In this document: one piece after another, positions 44,592-53,055 of the stretch
Layout of the letters: every line of letters begins with the position of its first letter
Numbering within the stretch: position 1 is the stretch's first letter
Origin: Clostridium_I sp963725425
Lineage (GTDB): Bacteria; Bacillota; Clostridia; Clostridiales; Clostridiaceae
NCBI GenBank assembly: GCA_963725425.1
Contig: CAVRYJ010000006.1
Coordinates: forward strand, 124,001-188,000
Length of the DNA: 64,000 nt
Direction: 5' to 3'
Notes under the pieces: model-generated
What the model saw: the letters and a program-made list of their open reading frames with translations, nothing else
What the model was told of the DNA's origin: nothing
Databases searched by the model: none
Position numbers and translations under genes: made by a program

Positions 44592-45113
44592 ATGAATGTT
44601 ATTAAGCTTTTGGAATATTTGGAGGAAATTGTTGATACTTCTTCTAAGGTACCTATTACGGGAAAAGTACTTGTAAATAAAAAGGAACTTACTAAAACAT
44701 TAGATGAAATAATGGCTCAGCTTCCTGATGAATTAAAAAAGGCGCAATGGGTACTTAACGAGAAAGACAAAATAATAAGTGATGCTTTAAAAGAAGCTGA
44801 AAAGACAAGACAAAATAATGCTCAGCAAATTATGAAGGATATACAAAGTCATGATATAACTAAAGAGGCAAAAAAACAGGCAGATAAAATAATTTCAGAT
44901 GCACAAAAAGCTTCCAGAGAAATTCAAATCGGTTCTAGAGAATATGCATCTGATGTACTTGCAGATTTAGACAGAGAAGTAAAAGAGAGTAGTCAGATTA
45001 TGCTTGCTAACATTAAAAATGAAATGGAAAAATTTTTACAAGGTTATCAGAAAAAAGTTTGTGATGTGGGAATTGCAATTAAAGAAAATACTAAAGAGCT
45101 TAAAAAGATTTAA
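44592..45113 (+). CDS. Coiled-coil protein downstream of coaD, unknown function
   Basis: A 173-residue protein rich in Lys, Glu and Gln. After a short N-terminal helix (NVIKLLEYLEEIVDTSSKV, 19 residues) a long heptad-like region runs from about residue 55 to the end, with NEKDKIISDALKEAEKTR and DKIISDAQKASREI. It looks like ATP synthase b-subunit or DivIVA-type stalk proteins, and clostridial relatives next to coaD are often labelled ATPase. No nucleotide-binding motif is visible. The ribosome binding site is GGAGAGG. Its 3' end overlaps the convergent ylbJ by 14 bases. Confidence 0.8.
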   Translation: MNVIKLLEYLEEIVDTSSKVPITGKVLVNKKELTKTLDEIMAQLPDELKKAQWVLNEKDKIISDALKEAEKTRQNNAQQIMKDIQSHDITKEAKKQADKIISDAQKASREIQIGSREYASDVLADLDREVKESSQIMLANIKNEMEKFLQGYQKKVCDVGIAIKENTKELKKI

Positions 45114-46248
45114 TAAGTTTCATAATTTTATATATTATGAATGGACAGATGAATAGTAGTAAAAACAAATTTGAATTAAATTCTGAGTTTGCCAAATATT
45201 TATGGCTTATAGTTAGAATACTATAATGATTGCAAAACACATACAGAACAAAGGTAGAAAAAGCTGAAATTGTTCCTTGAATTAATTTTCTACTTAAATA
45301 TTTCAACATATTAAACTTATATTTGTATGCAAAGGCGTAAACTTGGGACATAACGCATAAGCCACCAAAGGATGTAAAAAAGCTAAACAACATTAGTTTT
45401 AGTAATATATCAATCTTTGAAAGATTAATTATACTACAACCATTTGTCATTTCTACCATTCCAAGGATTATAGATCCTAATATTTTATTTTGATTTATCG
45501 CAGAGAATAATAAAGTATTTTTTATCTGACCTAATAAAACTGAAAACATTACAATAAAGCCTGCAACTAATGAACAGGAGTAAATGGAATTTTCAGTGCT
45601 TCTTTTTAGAGACTCGCCTAAATTACTATTTTTACAATCATAGTTATTATAATAAACTGCTTTTTCTGCTATCTCTTTTGACGGTAGCAAAATACTCATA
45701 ATAAAACAGGATAGATAGCTGGAAATAAGTAATAAGTATCCATACAATTTAGAATTAAGCATTGAGCTGCCTATTGTGCCTACAATAAATAGAGGACTAC
45801 AATTTGTAGCTATATTAAGTAACCTCTCTGCGGTATTAAAATCAATGTCTTTTTTTTCATATAGATCACAACAATATTTTGCACCAAGTGGGTATCCGCA
45901 CAAAATGCTTATGACTAGTACGATACTGGACTTATGTGGTAATCTCATCATTTTGCATAATATCTTTCCAAATGTTTTTGCGTAAATATACACTCCATCA
46001 TAATCTATGATTATATTTGTTAGGATAACAAAGGGAAACATGGTTGGAAAAACCTTGTACACAAAAAGTTGTGCTCCTTCAAGTGAACTGTTAATGCAGT
46101 TTTCTGGATTTAAAATTAGAGCTACAATAATTATGGAACACATTACTGTAATAAACAAATTTAGTTTGTTCCCATTAAAGAAACTACGTACCCAAAATAC
46201 TATACCAACCAATATAATAAAAAGAATTATATAATAAATGATATTCAA
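45100..46248 (-). CDS. ylbJ: Sporulation integral membrane protein YlbJ
   Basis: A polytopic membrane protein of 382 residues, required for spore cortex formation in Bacillus. About eight hydrophobic helices are visible, the first two at residues 3-22 and 28-48. Family segments: NSSLEGAQLFVYKVFPTMFP (20 residues) and LVISILCGYPLGAKYCCDLY (20 residues), a nucleoside-transporter gate-like motif. The C-terminus overlaps the upstream coiled-coil gene. The ribosome binding site on the minus strand is AAAGGAGA. It is downstream of tmcAL, with a 404-base spacer that holds an inverted-repeat element. Confidence 0.9.
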   Translation of the reverse strand: MNIIYYIILFIILVGIVFWVRSFFNGNKLNLFITVMCSIIIVALILNPENCINSSLEGAQLFVYKVFPTMFPFVILTNIIIDYDGVYIYAKTFGKILCKMMRLPHKSSIVLVISILCGYPLGAKYCCDLYEKKDIDFNTAERLLNIATNCSPLFIVGTIGSSMLNSKLYGYLLLISSYLSCFIMSILLPSKEIAEKAVYYNNYDCKNSNLGESLKRSTENSIYSCSLVAGFIVMFSVLLGQIKNTLLFSAINQNKILGSIILGMVEMTNGCSIINLSKIDILLKLMLFSFFTSFGGLCVMSQVYAFAYKYKFNMLKYLSRKLIQGTISAFSTFVLYVFCNHYSILTISHKYLANSEFNSNLFLLLFICPFIIYKIMKLIKSF

Positions 46249-46464
46249 AAGTCTGACATCTCCTTTCAGCGTATAATAAATTTATATTTTTAAGATTTAC
46301 AAATATACTAAAAACTAAAAGTTATTTATTTCGGCAAGCAAAATACACTAAATGCATCTGCTAGTTCTGTATAAGCCGCTCAGTTTCATATTATTAAGTA
46401 ATCGGGTATTATCATAGGAAGATTGAACTGGAGCTATATGAGCGCATAAGAGTTATAGAAACAA

Positions 46465-46658
46465 GTTAAGAGTTAAGAGTTAAAAGTTAAAAGAATTTAT
46501 AGTTGTTGAAAATATTTGAGAATTGAGAGTGAAAATTGAAAGTTAATTTAGATTATACGTAGCAAAGCTACGTATAATCTAAAACTAATTGTTAGTTTTT
46601 CTGAACAAAGTGAAGAAAAACATCATTAACTCTTAACTTTTAACTCTTAACTCTTAAC
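46465..46658. repeat. MITE-like element with 26-bp perfect terminal inverted repeats
   Basis: The arms 46465-46490 and 46633-46658 are perfect 26-bp inverted copies made of TTAAGAGTTAA-type units. Inside is a 17-bp perfect hairpin (46547-46563 with 46567-46583, loop AAA), then GTTTTTCT with AGAAAAAC. It fills most of the 404-base spacer between tmcAL and ylbJ; the rest (46249-46464) shows no gene. Its right end touches the tmcAL stop codon and includes its last codons. There is no reading frame of note, so any movement would need a transposase in trans. Confidence 0.75.
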
Positions 46659-47865
46659 TGTTTTTGAAGTAGGCTGGGCTTATTAAATAATCTGACATAG
46701 GTTTTACACTTTTATTTATCATACTATATGCATTAGTAGCCTGAATATCCAGTTTAAGGCAATCATCCAGCAGACCTTTTTTAGGGAGTTTTGAGTAAAT
46801 AGGTATAGATGAGTTGTTTTTTATTAATTTCAACATTTCTCTGCCTTTATCATTAAATCCTAGAATTCTTCCATAGGGACATGGTCTACGTCTTAGTACA
46901 TCGGTGTTATAATCTTCAAAACCAATAAAATATTGGCATAAAATTCTACTAATCCTAGTATATGAATATCGTTTGCTTTTAATTTTATGAATAAGTTCAT
47001 TGAGATTATCAGAAGAAATTATTGAACTATATATTTTATTATTCAGTCCTTCACTTGCATCTGGTATGTTTTGAATATTGTTTTTAGAAGAAAGGCTTTT
47101 ATATTTCAAATATTGAAATGTTTTTTCTTTAAAAGCAAAATCATAATTATTATTAGCCATTTTAAGTAATGTGGTATAAGCTGTTTCAGGCATAAACTCT
47201 TTTAGTCCATCCAAATCTGTATTTTCCATGAGACGTTTTCTTATTGCTGTAGCACTGGGAAACTTTGATTTTATATTTTGTTCATTGTAATTATCACCGT
47301 TTCTTTTAATTGTGACAGGTTTAATAGAACTATTTAAGTATATAATACTTTTACAATATTCAATTCCTAAAATATTATTTGATTCTTTTAGTAAATCATC
47401 AACATTATCATCCAATAATTCACATAAAGCTTTGTTTCTGGCTATATGATAGGGTAACCCTAAATTCATATAAGACTTTAAAATCACTTTAAAATTATCA
47501 GTTTCGTTTGTTAAAACTTCTGCTAACCTATATAAAATTTCCAGGTTTCCATCTTCACTGCCAAAACTTAAATTATTAACTACATTCAAACTATCTAAAA
47601 GACTAACAGCACCAAAGGCAAAAAATTCTGCTGAAGAAACAGCGTAAATTGTGGGTAGTTCAAGTACTAAATCTATACCATTTAAAAGCGATATTTTAGC
47701 ACGTTCCCATTTGTCAATTATACTAGGTTCGCCTCTTTGAACAAAATTTCCACTCATAACGCAAATAACTCCATGGGAATTAACTTTTTCTTTCGTGCTG
47801 TTTATATGATAAACATGTCCATTATGTAGAGGGTTGTATTCTGCTATTATTGCTGAAATATTTAT
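46654..47865 (-). CDS. tmcAL: tRNA(Met) cytidine acetate ligase TmcAL, apparent AUA start
   Basis: The YlbM/TmcAL enzyme makes acetylcytidine at the wobble base of elongator tRNA-Met. The nucleotidyltransferase motif is in IIAEYNPLHNGHVYHI, followed by VICVMSGNFVQRGEPSIIDK (20 residues). The reading frame is open back to a TAA at 47878-47880, but between that stop and the motif there is no ATG, GTG or TTG. AAGGTGAT lies just upstream of an ATA (47863-47865) exactly where relatives have ATG, so the call is an AUA start. A later ATG at 47757 would drop the catalytic motif. The end of the gene lies in the inverted-repeat element. Length about 404 residues. Confidence 0.85.
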   Translation of the reverse strand: MNISAIIAEYNPLHNGHVYHINSTKEKVNSHGVICVMSGNFVQRGEPSIIDKWERAKISLLNGIDLVLELPTIYAVSSAEFFAFGAVSLLDSLNVVNNLSFGSEDGNLEILYRLAEVLTNETDNFKVILKSYMNLGLPYHIARNKALCELLDDNVDDLLKESNNILGIEYCKSIIYLNSSIKPVTIKRNGDNYNEQNIKSKFPSATAIRKRLMENTDLDGLKEFMPETAYTTLLKMANNNYDFAFKEKTFQYLKYKSLSSKNNIQNIPDASEGLNNKIYSSIISSDNLNELIHKIKSKRYSYTRISRILCQYFIGFEDYNTDVLRRRPCPYGRILGFNDKGREMLKLIKNNSSIPIYSKLPKKGLLDDCLKLDIQATNAYSMINKSVKPMSDYLISPAYFKNS

Positions 47866-48155
47866 ACTATCACCTTCTTAGTTATAAGTTCGCTACAACA
47901 AAAACTTGGAATAAAAAACCTATATAATGTAGATTTCACCTTATATTATGACCTTGAATTTCACAAAATACAATAGAAAATACAGTGCAGAAAAGTAAAC
48001 TGTTTGAAATATTAGAATATAAAGAATTAATGTTTACTTTCTTTTTTAAGTGAAAAGCAGTAAAATAAATATGTATATTTTTAGAGTAAATATATTATGG
48101 CTACTTATATTATATTTATATCTATTTTTGCATTTGGGAAGGGAGAAAATTAAAA

Positions 48156-49157
48156 ATGGATTTGATGAAAAACTTTTGGGAAATGGCTAAGAACGACAAG
48201 AAAAAAGTAGTATTAGCTGAAGGGGAAGAAAGAAGAAATTTAATTGCATGTGACAAAATATTAAAAAATGGATTAGCAGATATTCTTCTTATAGGAAATA
48301 AGAAAAGAATTGCTGACAACGCTAAGTATCTTTGTGTAAATGTTGAGGGTGCACAAATACTTGATCCTGAAGATTCAAAATTAACAGAAGGCTTCGCAAA
48401 AGAATTTTATGAACTTAGAAAGCATAAAGGAATGACATTGGAAAAAGCTGATAAAATGGTTAGAGATCCTATATACTTTGGAACAATGTGCGTAAAAATG
48501 GGATATGCAGATGGAATGGTTTCAGGTGCTATCCATACAACTGGAGATTTATTAAGACCAGGTCTACAAATAATTAAAACTGCACCAGGAGTTAGCAATG
48601 TATCAGGTTTCTTTGTTATGATGGTACCTGATTGTGAATATGGTGAGAGTGGGTTATTGTTATTTGCAGATTGTGCAGTAAATCCAAATCCAACAGCAGA
48701 AGAACTTGCAGGAATTGCTATTACAACTGCTGAAACGGCTAAAAAATTATGTAATCTAGATCCTAAAGTTGCAATGTTATCATTTTCAACAATGGGAAGC
48801 GCTAAAGGTGAACTTGTTGATAAAGTTAAAAAAGCCACTGAAATTGCTAAGGCGCTAAGAAGTGATTTAGCTATAGATGGAGAACTTCAATTAGATGCTG
48901 CAATTGAAGAAGAAGTTGCAAAACTAAAGGCTCCTGGAAGTAATGTTGCTGGGAGAGCTAATGTATTAGTGTTCCCAGATTTACAAACAGGAAACATAGG
49001 ATATAAGCTGGTTCAAAGATTTGCAAAGGCAGAAGCTATTGGACCTATATGCCAAGGATTTGCTAAACCAATTAATGATTTATCAAGAGGTTGTAAACCA
49101 GATGATATAGTAAATGTGGTTGCCATGACTGTAGTTCAAGCACAAAAAGGAATATAA
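48156..49157 (+). CDS. pta: Phosphate acetyltransferase
   Basis: This enzyme turns acetyl-CoA into acetyl phosphate. The short, 333-residue form is typical of Firmicutes. Family segments: VVLAEGEERRNLIACDKIL (19 residues), YFGTMCVKMGYADGMVSGAI (20 residues) and ANVLVFPDLQTGNIGYKLVQ (20 residues). The ribosome binding site is AAGGGAG. With ackA it provides the acetate route to ATP. A 21-bp hairpin and 66 bases separate the two genes. The 290-base spacer upstream, shared with divergent tmcAL, shows no clear promoter or gene. Confidence 0.96.
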   Translation: MDLMKNFWEMAKNDKKKVVLAEGEERRNLIACDKILKNGLADILLIGNKKRIADNAKYLCVNVEGAQILDPEDSKLTEGFAKEFYELRKHKGMTLEKADKMVRDPIYFGTMCVKMGYADGMVSGAIHTTGDLLRPGLQIIKTAPGVSNVSGFFVMMVPDCEYGESGLLLFADCAVNPNPTAEELAGIAITTAETAKKLCNLDPKVAMLSFSTMGSAKGELVDKVKKATEIAKALRSDLAIDGELQLDAAIEEEVAKLKAPGSNVAGRANVLVFPDLQTGNIGYKLVQRFAKAEAIGPICQGFAKPINDLSRGCKPDDIVNVVAMTVVQAQKGI

Positions 49158-49204
49158 TTATATGGTGGCTAAAACAATTAATAATTGTTTTAGCCACCAT
49201 ATAA
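49158..49204 (+). promoter_or_regulatory. 21-bp perfect hairpin between pta and ackA
   Basis: Arms 49158-49178 and 49184-49204 pair perfectly around a five-base loop TAATA. It starts at the pta stop codon (TAA 49155-49157) and ends 19 bases before ackA. No T-tract follows, so it is probably an mRNA stabiliser or processing site rather than a terminator, although partial termination is possible. Confidence 0.75.
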
Positions 49205-49223
49205 ATTACCAGGAGGTTAGAAA

Positions 49224-50429
49224 ATGAAAATTTTAGTTATTAATTGTGGAAGTTCTTCAGTAAAATATCAACTTATGGATATGGAAAACGAAAAAGTTCT
49301 TGCTAAAGGTCTAGTTGATAGAATAGGAATAGAAGGTTCAATGTTAACTCATAAAGTTAACGGTAAAAAATACATAATAGAAGAACCAATGAAAGACCAC
49401 ACAAAAGCAATAAAATTGGTTCTAGATGCTTTAGTAGATAAAGAGCATGGTGTTATAAAATCAATGGCAGAAATATCAGCTGTAGGACACAGAGTTGTTC
49501 ATGGTGGAGAAAAATATGCTGAGTCCGTATTAATAGATAAAAATGTTATGAAGTCTATTGAGGATTGCATTAAATTAGCACCTCTACACAATCCGCCTAA
49601 TATCACAGGAATTAATGCATGTAAGGAGTTAATGCCAAGTATCCCAATGGTAGCAGTATTTGATACGGCTTTCCATCAGACGTTGCCTGATTATGCGTAT
49701 ATGTATCCACTACCATATGATTTATACAAAAAACATGGGATTAGAAAATATGGTTTCCATGGTACATCACATAAATATGTTTCAAAAGCTGCAGCAGAAT
49801 TCTTGAATAAGGACTTGAGTTCTCTAAAGATAATTACTTGCCACCTTGGAAATGGAGCAAGTCTTGCAGCAATTAAATATGGAGTATCCATTGATACAAG
49901 CATGGGATTTACACCTCTTGCAGGTATTGCTATGGGCACACGAAGTGGAGATATTGATCCAGCAATAGTAACTTTTTTAATAAAGGATTTAAAAATGAGC
50001 ACTGATGAAGTTGACACATTATTAAATAAAAAATCTGGAATTTATGGACTGTATGGCAAGAGTAGCGATATGAGAGATGTTAAAAAAGCAGGATTTTATG
50101 AAAAAGACAAAAGGGCAATGCTCGCACTTAATGTGTTCCATTACAGAATAAAACAATATATTGGTTCTTATATTGCATCTATGAATGGACTTGATGCTAT
50201 TGTTTTCACAGGAGGTATAGGCGAAAATTCATTTGAAAATAGAAATGGGATTTGTCAAGATATGGATTACTTAGGAATAAAAATAGATCAGGAAAAGAAC
50301 AATAATGCGGTGGGTATAGCGGCAGATATAAGTGCAACGGATTCTAAGATAAAAGTTCTAGTAATTCCAACAGATGAAGAACTTATGATTGCACGTGATA
50401 CTAATAATATTGTAAGTGCATTAAATTAA
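49224..50429 (+). CDS. ackA: Acetate kinase
   Basis: This kinase makes ATP and acetate from acetyl phosphate. The N-terminus reads ILVINCGSSSVKYQLMDM, and the phosphate-binding segment is THLGNGASL-like, here CHLGNGASLAA. The GTRSGDIDPAIV and FTGGIGENS motifs are present. Length 401 residues. AGGAGG sits seven bases before ATG 49224. It follows pta in the standard pair; a strong promoter begins right after it. Confidence 0.96.
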   Translation: MKILVINCGSSSVKYQLMDMENEKVLAKGLVDRIGIEGSMLTHKVNGKKYIIEEPMKDHTKAIKLVLDALVDKEHGVIKSMAEISAVGHRVVHGGEKYAESVLIDKNVMKSIEDCIKLAPLHNPPNITGINACKELMPSIPMVAVFDTAFHQTLPDYAYMYPLPYDLYKKHGIRKYGFHGTSHKYVSKAAAEFLNKDLSSLKIITCHLGNGASLAAIKYGVSIDTSMGFTPLAGIAMGTRSGDIDPAIVTFLIKDLKMSTDEVDTLLNKKSGIYGLYGKSSDMRDVKKAGFYEKDKRAMLALNVFHYRIKQYIGSYIASMNGLDAIVFTGGIGENSFENRNGICQDMDYLGIKIDQEKNNNAVGIAADISATDSKIKVLVIPTDEELMIARDTNNIVSALN

Positions 50430-50431
50430 AC

Positions 50432-50460
50432 TTGACAATTTAGCTGTGAGTTTATATAAT
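50432..50460 (+). promoter_or_regulatory. Consensus promoter of yceD-rpmF
   Basis: TTGACA (50432-50437) and TATAAT (50455-50460) are 17 bases apart, a perfect match to the housekeeping consensus in every position. It starts two bases after the ackA stop codon and drives a structured leader before yceD. Confidence 0.85.
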
Positions 50461-50466
50461 TAGTGT

Positions 50467-50602
50467 GTTATTTTCATACAGGAATTAATTAGTAAGTAGA
50501 TCTATGTTGAGGAGGGAATAGTAGGCTCTGGCTCGAGCTATGCGCTTTTAGCATAATGTGCGAACTTTGTTCGTATGAGGAAAATTTTCGGAGCTTTTAA
50601 TT
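50467..50602 (+). promoter_or_regulatory. Leader of yceD-rpmF
   Basis: After the consensus promoter, about 136 bases precede the yceD ATG. TATGC pairs with GCATA, and TGCGAAC with GTTCGTA (7 bp with one G-U, loop TTT). GAGGAGGG occurs inside at 50510-50517 but no reading frame follows it. No known riboswitch was recognised. It may allow control of L32 expression. Confidence 0.4.
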
Positions 50603-51102
50603 ATGGTTATAAATATTTCTGATTTAATACGTAAAAACATATCAAAAAGGAAATTAATGTTTTGTTGGATTCTAAAAATATTATTGATAGTTATGAAACT
50701 ATTGATATAATGGAGCCAATAAAGGTTGAAGGAATCATAAGTAAGATTGAGGAAACAATATCTCTTGATGGCGTTATTACAGGTAAGATAGTGCTTTCAT
50801 GTTCTAGATGTCTTCAGAACTTTAACTATGATTTAGATATTGAATTTCATGAAAAGCTAACTAATAACCCTGATAGTAAGGATGATGACCTCATTCTTAT
50901 AAATAATGATAAGATTAATCTAACAAAAATTGTTGAAAACAATGTGGTGATGTCACTTCCTATTCAAAGGTTGTGTAAAGATGATTGTAAAGGCTTATGC
51001 ACTGTTTGTGGTGAAAATTTGAATCTTAACAGTTGTGACTGTGAAAATTCAAATTATGATCCTCGATTTGCTAAGCTTAAGAGCCTGTTTTCAAACAACT
51101 AA
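50603..51102 (+). pseudogene. yceD: YceD/DUF177 family protein (frameshifted)
   Basis: The DUF177 family is found next to rpmF in nearly all bacteria and is linked to 23S rRNA accumulation. The protein starts MVINISDLIRKNIS at ATG 50603. The frame breaks at the A5 run in ATCAAAAAGG at 50644-50648; one more A gives KKEINVLLDSKNI and continues to the stop at 51102. The C-terminal half has the two Cys pairs of the family, CSRC and CTVCGENLNLNSCDC. Restored length about 166 residues. Without restoration the remainder would start at TTG 50662 with no ribosome binding site. Confidence 0.83.
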
Positions 51103-51114
51103 GGAGGTGTTATT

Positions 51115-51300
51115 GTGGGAAATCCAGCAAGAAAGTTTTCAAAGGGTAGAAGAGATTCAAGAAGAGCACAAACTTTCAAATTAAGCTTACCAGGAATGGT
51201 TGAGTGTCCAAATTGTCACGAGATGAAACTTTCACACAGAGTTTGCAAAATCTGTGGGTATTACAAAGGTAAAGAAGTAATTGCTATAGCAGCAAAATAA
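51115..51300 (+). CDS. rpmF: Ribosomal protein L32
   Basis: A 61-residue large-subunit protein. The sequence begins MGNPARKFSKGRRDSRRAQT (20 residues), and two Cys pairs (CPNC, CKIC) form the zinc site. The start is GTG, seven bases after GGAGGTG. It is co-transcribed with yceD and followed by a strong terminator. Confidence 0.96.
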   Translation: MGNPARKFSKGRRDSRRAQTFKLSLPGMVECPNCHEMKLSHRVCKICGYYKGKEVIAIAAK

Positions 51301-51335
51301 AAAAGAAGAAAGTCTTAAGACTTTCTTCTTTTTTA
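51301..51335 (+). terminator. Terminator after rpmF
   Basis: AAAAGAAGAAAGTC and GACTTTCTTCTTTT pair perfectly around TTAA, followed by TT. Both flanks are A/T rich. Confidence 0.88.
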
Positions 51336-51352
51336 CAAATTGTTAATAATTG

Positions 51353-51381
51353 TTTACTGTTCTTATTTATTAATGTAAAAT
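51353..51381 (+). promoter_or_regulatory. Putative promoter of plsX
   Basis: TTTACT (51353-51358) and TAAAAT (51376-51381) are 17 bases apart. Each hexamer deviates from the consensus by one or two bases. The expected transcript start is near 51388, just before a folded leader. Confidence 0.45.
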
Positions 51382-51391
51382 GGTTTTATCC

Positions 51392-51507
51392 AAGGACAGT
51401 AGTTGTAAGACTCACGCTTCAATTAGTGGAATCGCCTCAGAATTGCTACTACACACTGGATTAGTTTAACTAGCGCTGAGATGTGGTGTTATCAATGGCA
51501 TATCTCA
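51392..51507 (+). promoter_or_regulatory. Folded leader of plsX
   Basis: GTAGT (51399-51403) pairs with ACTAC, enclosing CAATT with AATTG. Then TGAGATGTG (51477-51485) pairs with CATATCTCA (51499-51507) with one G-U pair. ATTAGTTTAACTAG within could be an operator of a fatty-acid regulator such as FapR, but the match is weak. Function unknown. Confidence 0.35.
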
Positions 51508-51542
51508 GTATAAGTTTCACTTTATTGAAAGGGTGTGATAAA

Positions 51543-52562
51543 ATGATTATTGCAGTAGATGGAATGGGTGGAGATAATGCTCCAAGTGCTGTAGTAGAGG
51601 CCTGCACTGAGGCCGTTAATGACTTTAATGTGGACATAATAATTACAGGACCAGAGGAACTTATAAAAACTGAACTTGAAAAATACAGTTATGATAAGAG
51701 TAAAATACAAATTGAAAATGCCACAGAAGTAATAGAAAATAGTGAACATCCAACGGCAATTAAAAGGAAAAAGGAATCAAGCCTTAGTAAAGCTTTGGGA
51801 CTGGTTAAAGATAATAAGGCCCAGGGTATAATTTCTGCAGGAAGCACTGGTGCACTTATGGTAGGTGCAACTTTAATAGTAGGAAGAATTAAGGGTATAG
51901 AAAGAGTAGCTTTAGCTCCTATAATGCCAGGTAAAAATTCATCATTCATGATTGTAGATGCGGGAGCAAATGTAGATTGTAAACCACAATACCTACTACA
52001 GTTTGCACTTATGGGTAAAATTTATTTTGAAAACATTTTAGGAGTAAAAAATCCAAGTATTGGTGTGGTAAATATTGGAGAAGAAGAAGAAAAAGGTAAT
52101 GATTTAACTAAAAAAGCATATAAATTACTTAAAGAATCTGATTTTAATTTTGTAGGAAATGTTGAAGCTAGGACTGTTTCTGATGGAGACGTAAACATAC
52201 TTGTGTGTGATGGATTTGTTGGAAACACTATATTAAAAATGTATGAGGGTGTGGCTACAAATATTTTTAGTATGCTGAAAAATGAGATAATGTCTTCTAC
52301 AAGAGGAAAAATTGCAGGGATACTTTTAAAACCAACTTTGAGAGGTCTCGTTAAAAGATTTGATTATACAGAAATAGGTGGTTCTGCTTTTTTAGGAACA
52401 AAGGGAATAGTTATTAAAGCACATGGCAGTTCAAATGCAAAGGCTTTTAAAAATGCTATAAAGCAAGCAATTGATTGTTATGATTCTAAAATTATTGATA
52501 AAATTTCTTCTGAACTTTTAAAAGTAAATGAATTAATCAAGTTATCAGATAATATAGAATAG
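51543..52562 (+). CDS. plsX: Phosphate acyltransferase PlsX
   Basis: This enzyme makes acyl phosphate from acyl-ACP, the first step of phospholipid synthesis in Firmicutes. Family segments: IIAVDGMGGDNAPSAVVEAC (20 residues), AIKRKKESSLSKAL, ISAGSTGALMVGATLIVGR (19 residues) and VCDGFVGNTILKMYEG. ATG 51543 follows AAAGGGTGTG. Length 339 residues. GpsA and the Fak enzyme elsewhere in this window feed the same pathway. Confidence 0.95.
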   Translation: MIIAVDGMGGDNAPSAVVEACTEAVNDFNVDIIITGPEELIKTELEKYSYDKSKIQIENATEVIENSEHPTAIKRKKESSLSKALGLVKDNKAQGIISAGSTGALMVGATLIVGRIKGIERVALAPIMPGKNSSFMIVDAGANVDCKPQYLLQFALMGKIYFENILGVKNPSIGVVNIGEEEEKGNDLTKKAYKLLKESDFNFVGNVEARTVSDGDVNILVCDGFVGNTILKMYEGVATNIFSMLKNEIMSSTRGKIAGILLKPTLRGLVKRFDYTEIGGSAFLGTKGIVIKAHGSSNAKAFKNAIKQAIDCYDSKIIDKISSELLKVNELIKLSDNIE

Positions 52563-52650
52563 TTAATTTCAATTTTTATTTAAACCAGTGTGAAAATGAT
52601 AAATAACGTCGTTGCATATTAATATAATAACAAAAAATATAATATTAATA

Positions 52651-52679
52651 TTGACGATAGAGTTTATATGTAATATTAT
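52651..52679 (+). promoter_or_regulatory. Promoter of acpP
   Basis: TTGACG (52651-52656) and TATTAT (52674-52679) are 17 bases apart, about 29 bases before the acpP start. A second promoter separate from plsX is therefore likely. Confidence 0.65.
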
Positions 52680-52707
52680 CAATATAGAGTTTAGGAGGTG
52701 AATTTAC

Positions 52708-52938
52708 ATGTTTGATAAAATCAAAGGCATAATTGCAGAACAGCTAGGTTTAGATGCTAGTGAAATAGCAATGGAATCCTCATTCGTTGACGATTTAGGT
52801 GCTGATTCACTTGATATAGTGGAACTAATAATGGCTTTAGAAGAGGAATTCGATATAGAATTTCCGGATGAAGATGCTGAAAAAGTAGCAACTGTAGGAG
52901 ATGTAGTAAATTACATAAAGGCTCATACAGAAGAATAA
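52708..52938 (+). CDS. acpP: Acyl carrier protein
   Basis: A 76-residue acidic carrier protein. The phosphopantetheine attachment Ser is in DDLGADSLDIVELIMALEEE (20 residues). The N-terminus MFDKIKGIIAEQLGLDASEI (20 residues) is typical. AGGAGG lies ten bases upstream. It sits between plsX and rnc; no fab genes follow, unlike in Bacillus. Confidence 0.96.
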   Translation: MFDKIKGIIAEQLGLDASEIAMESSFVDDLGADSLDIVELIMALEEEFDIEFPDEDAEKVATVGDVVNYIKAHTEE

Positions 52939-52942
52939 CAAT

Positions 52943-52972
52943 AAGTCCCGTTTATACGGGACTTTGTATTTG
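52943..52972 (+). terminator. Terminator after acpP
   Basis: AAGTCCCGT (52943-52951) pairs with ACGGGACTT (52956-52964) around TTAT. A weak T-tract (TGTATTT) follows. It may be leaky, allowing some readthrough into rnc. Confidence 0.7.
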
Positions 52973-53055
52973 AGAAAAATTATAAAAAGTTTATTTCTGA
53001 ATTTGTACCATATGCAAGTTGAAAAATAAGCTTTTAAGGAGATGCACAGCAAACT

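Noticed and set aside
46465..46658. Repeated TTAAGAGTTAA units as a CRISPR array
   Set aside because: The units are 11 bases, without unique spacers of equal length, and are arranged as inverted arms; no cas genes are in the window.
47866..48155. Gene or promoter in the 290-base spacer between tmcAL and pta
   Set aside because: Several TA-rich words occur, but no -35/-10 pair with proper spacing or reading frame with a binding site was convincing.
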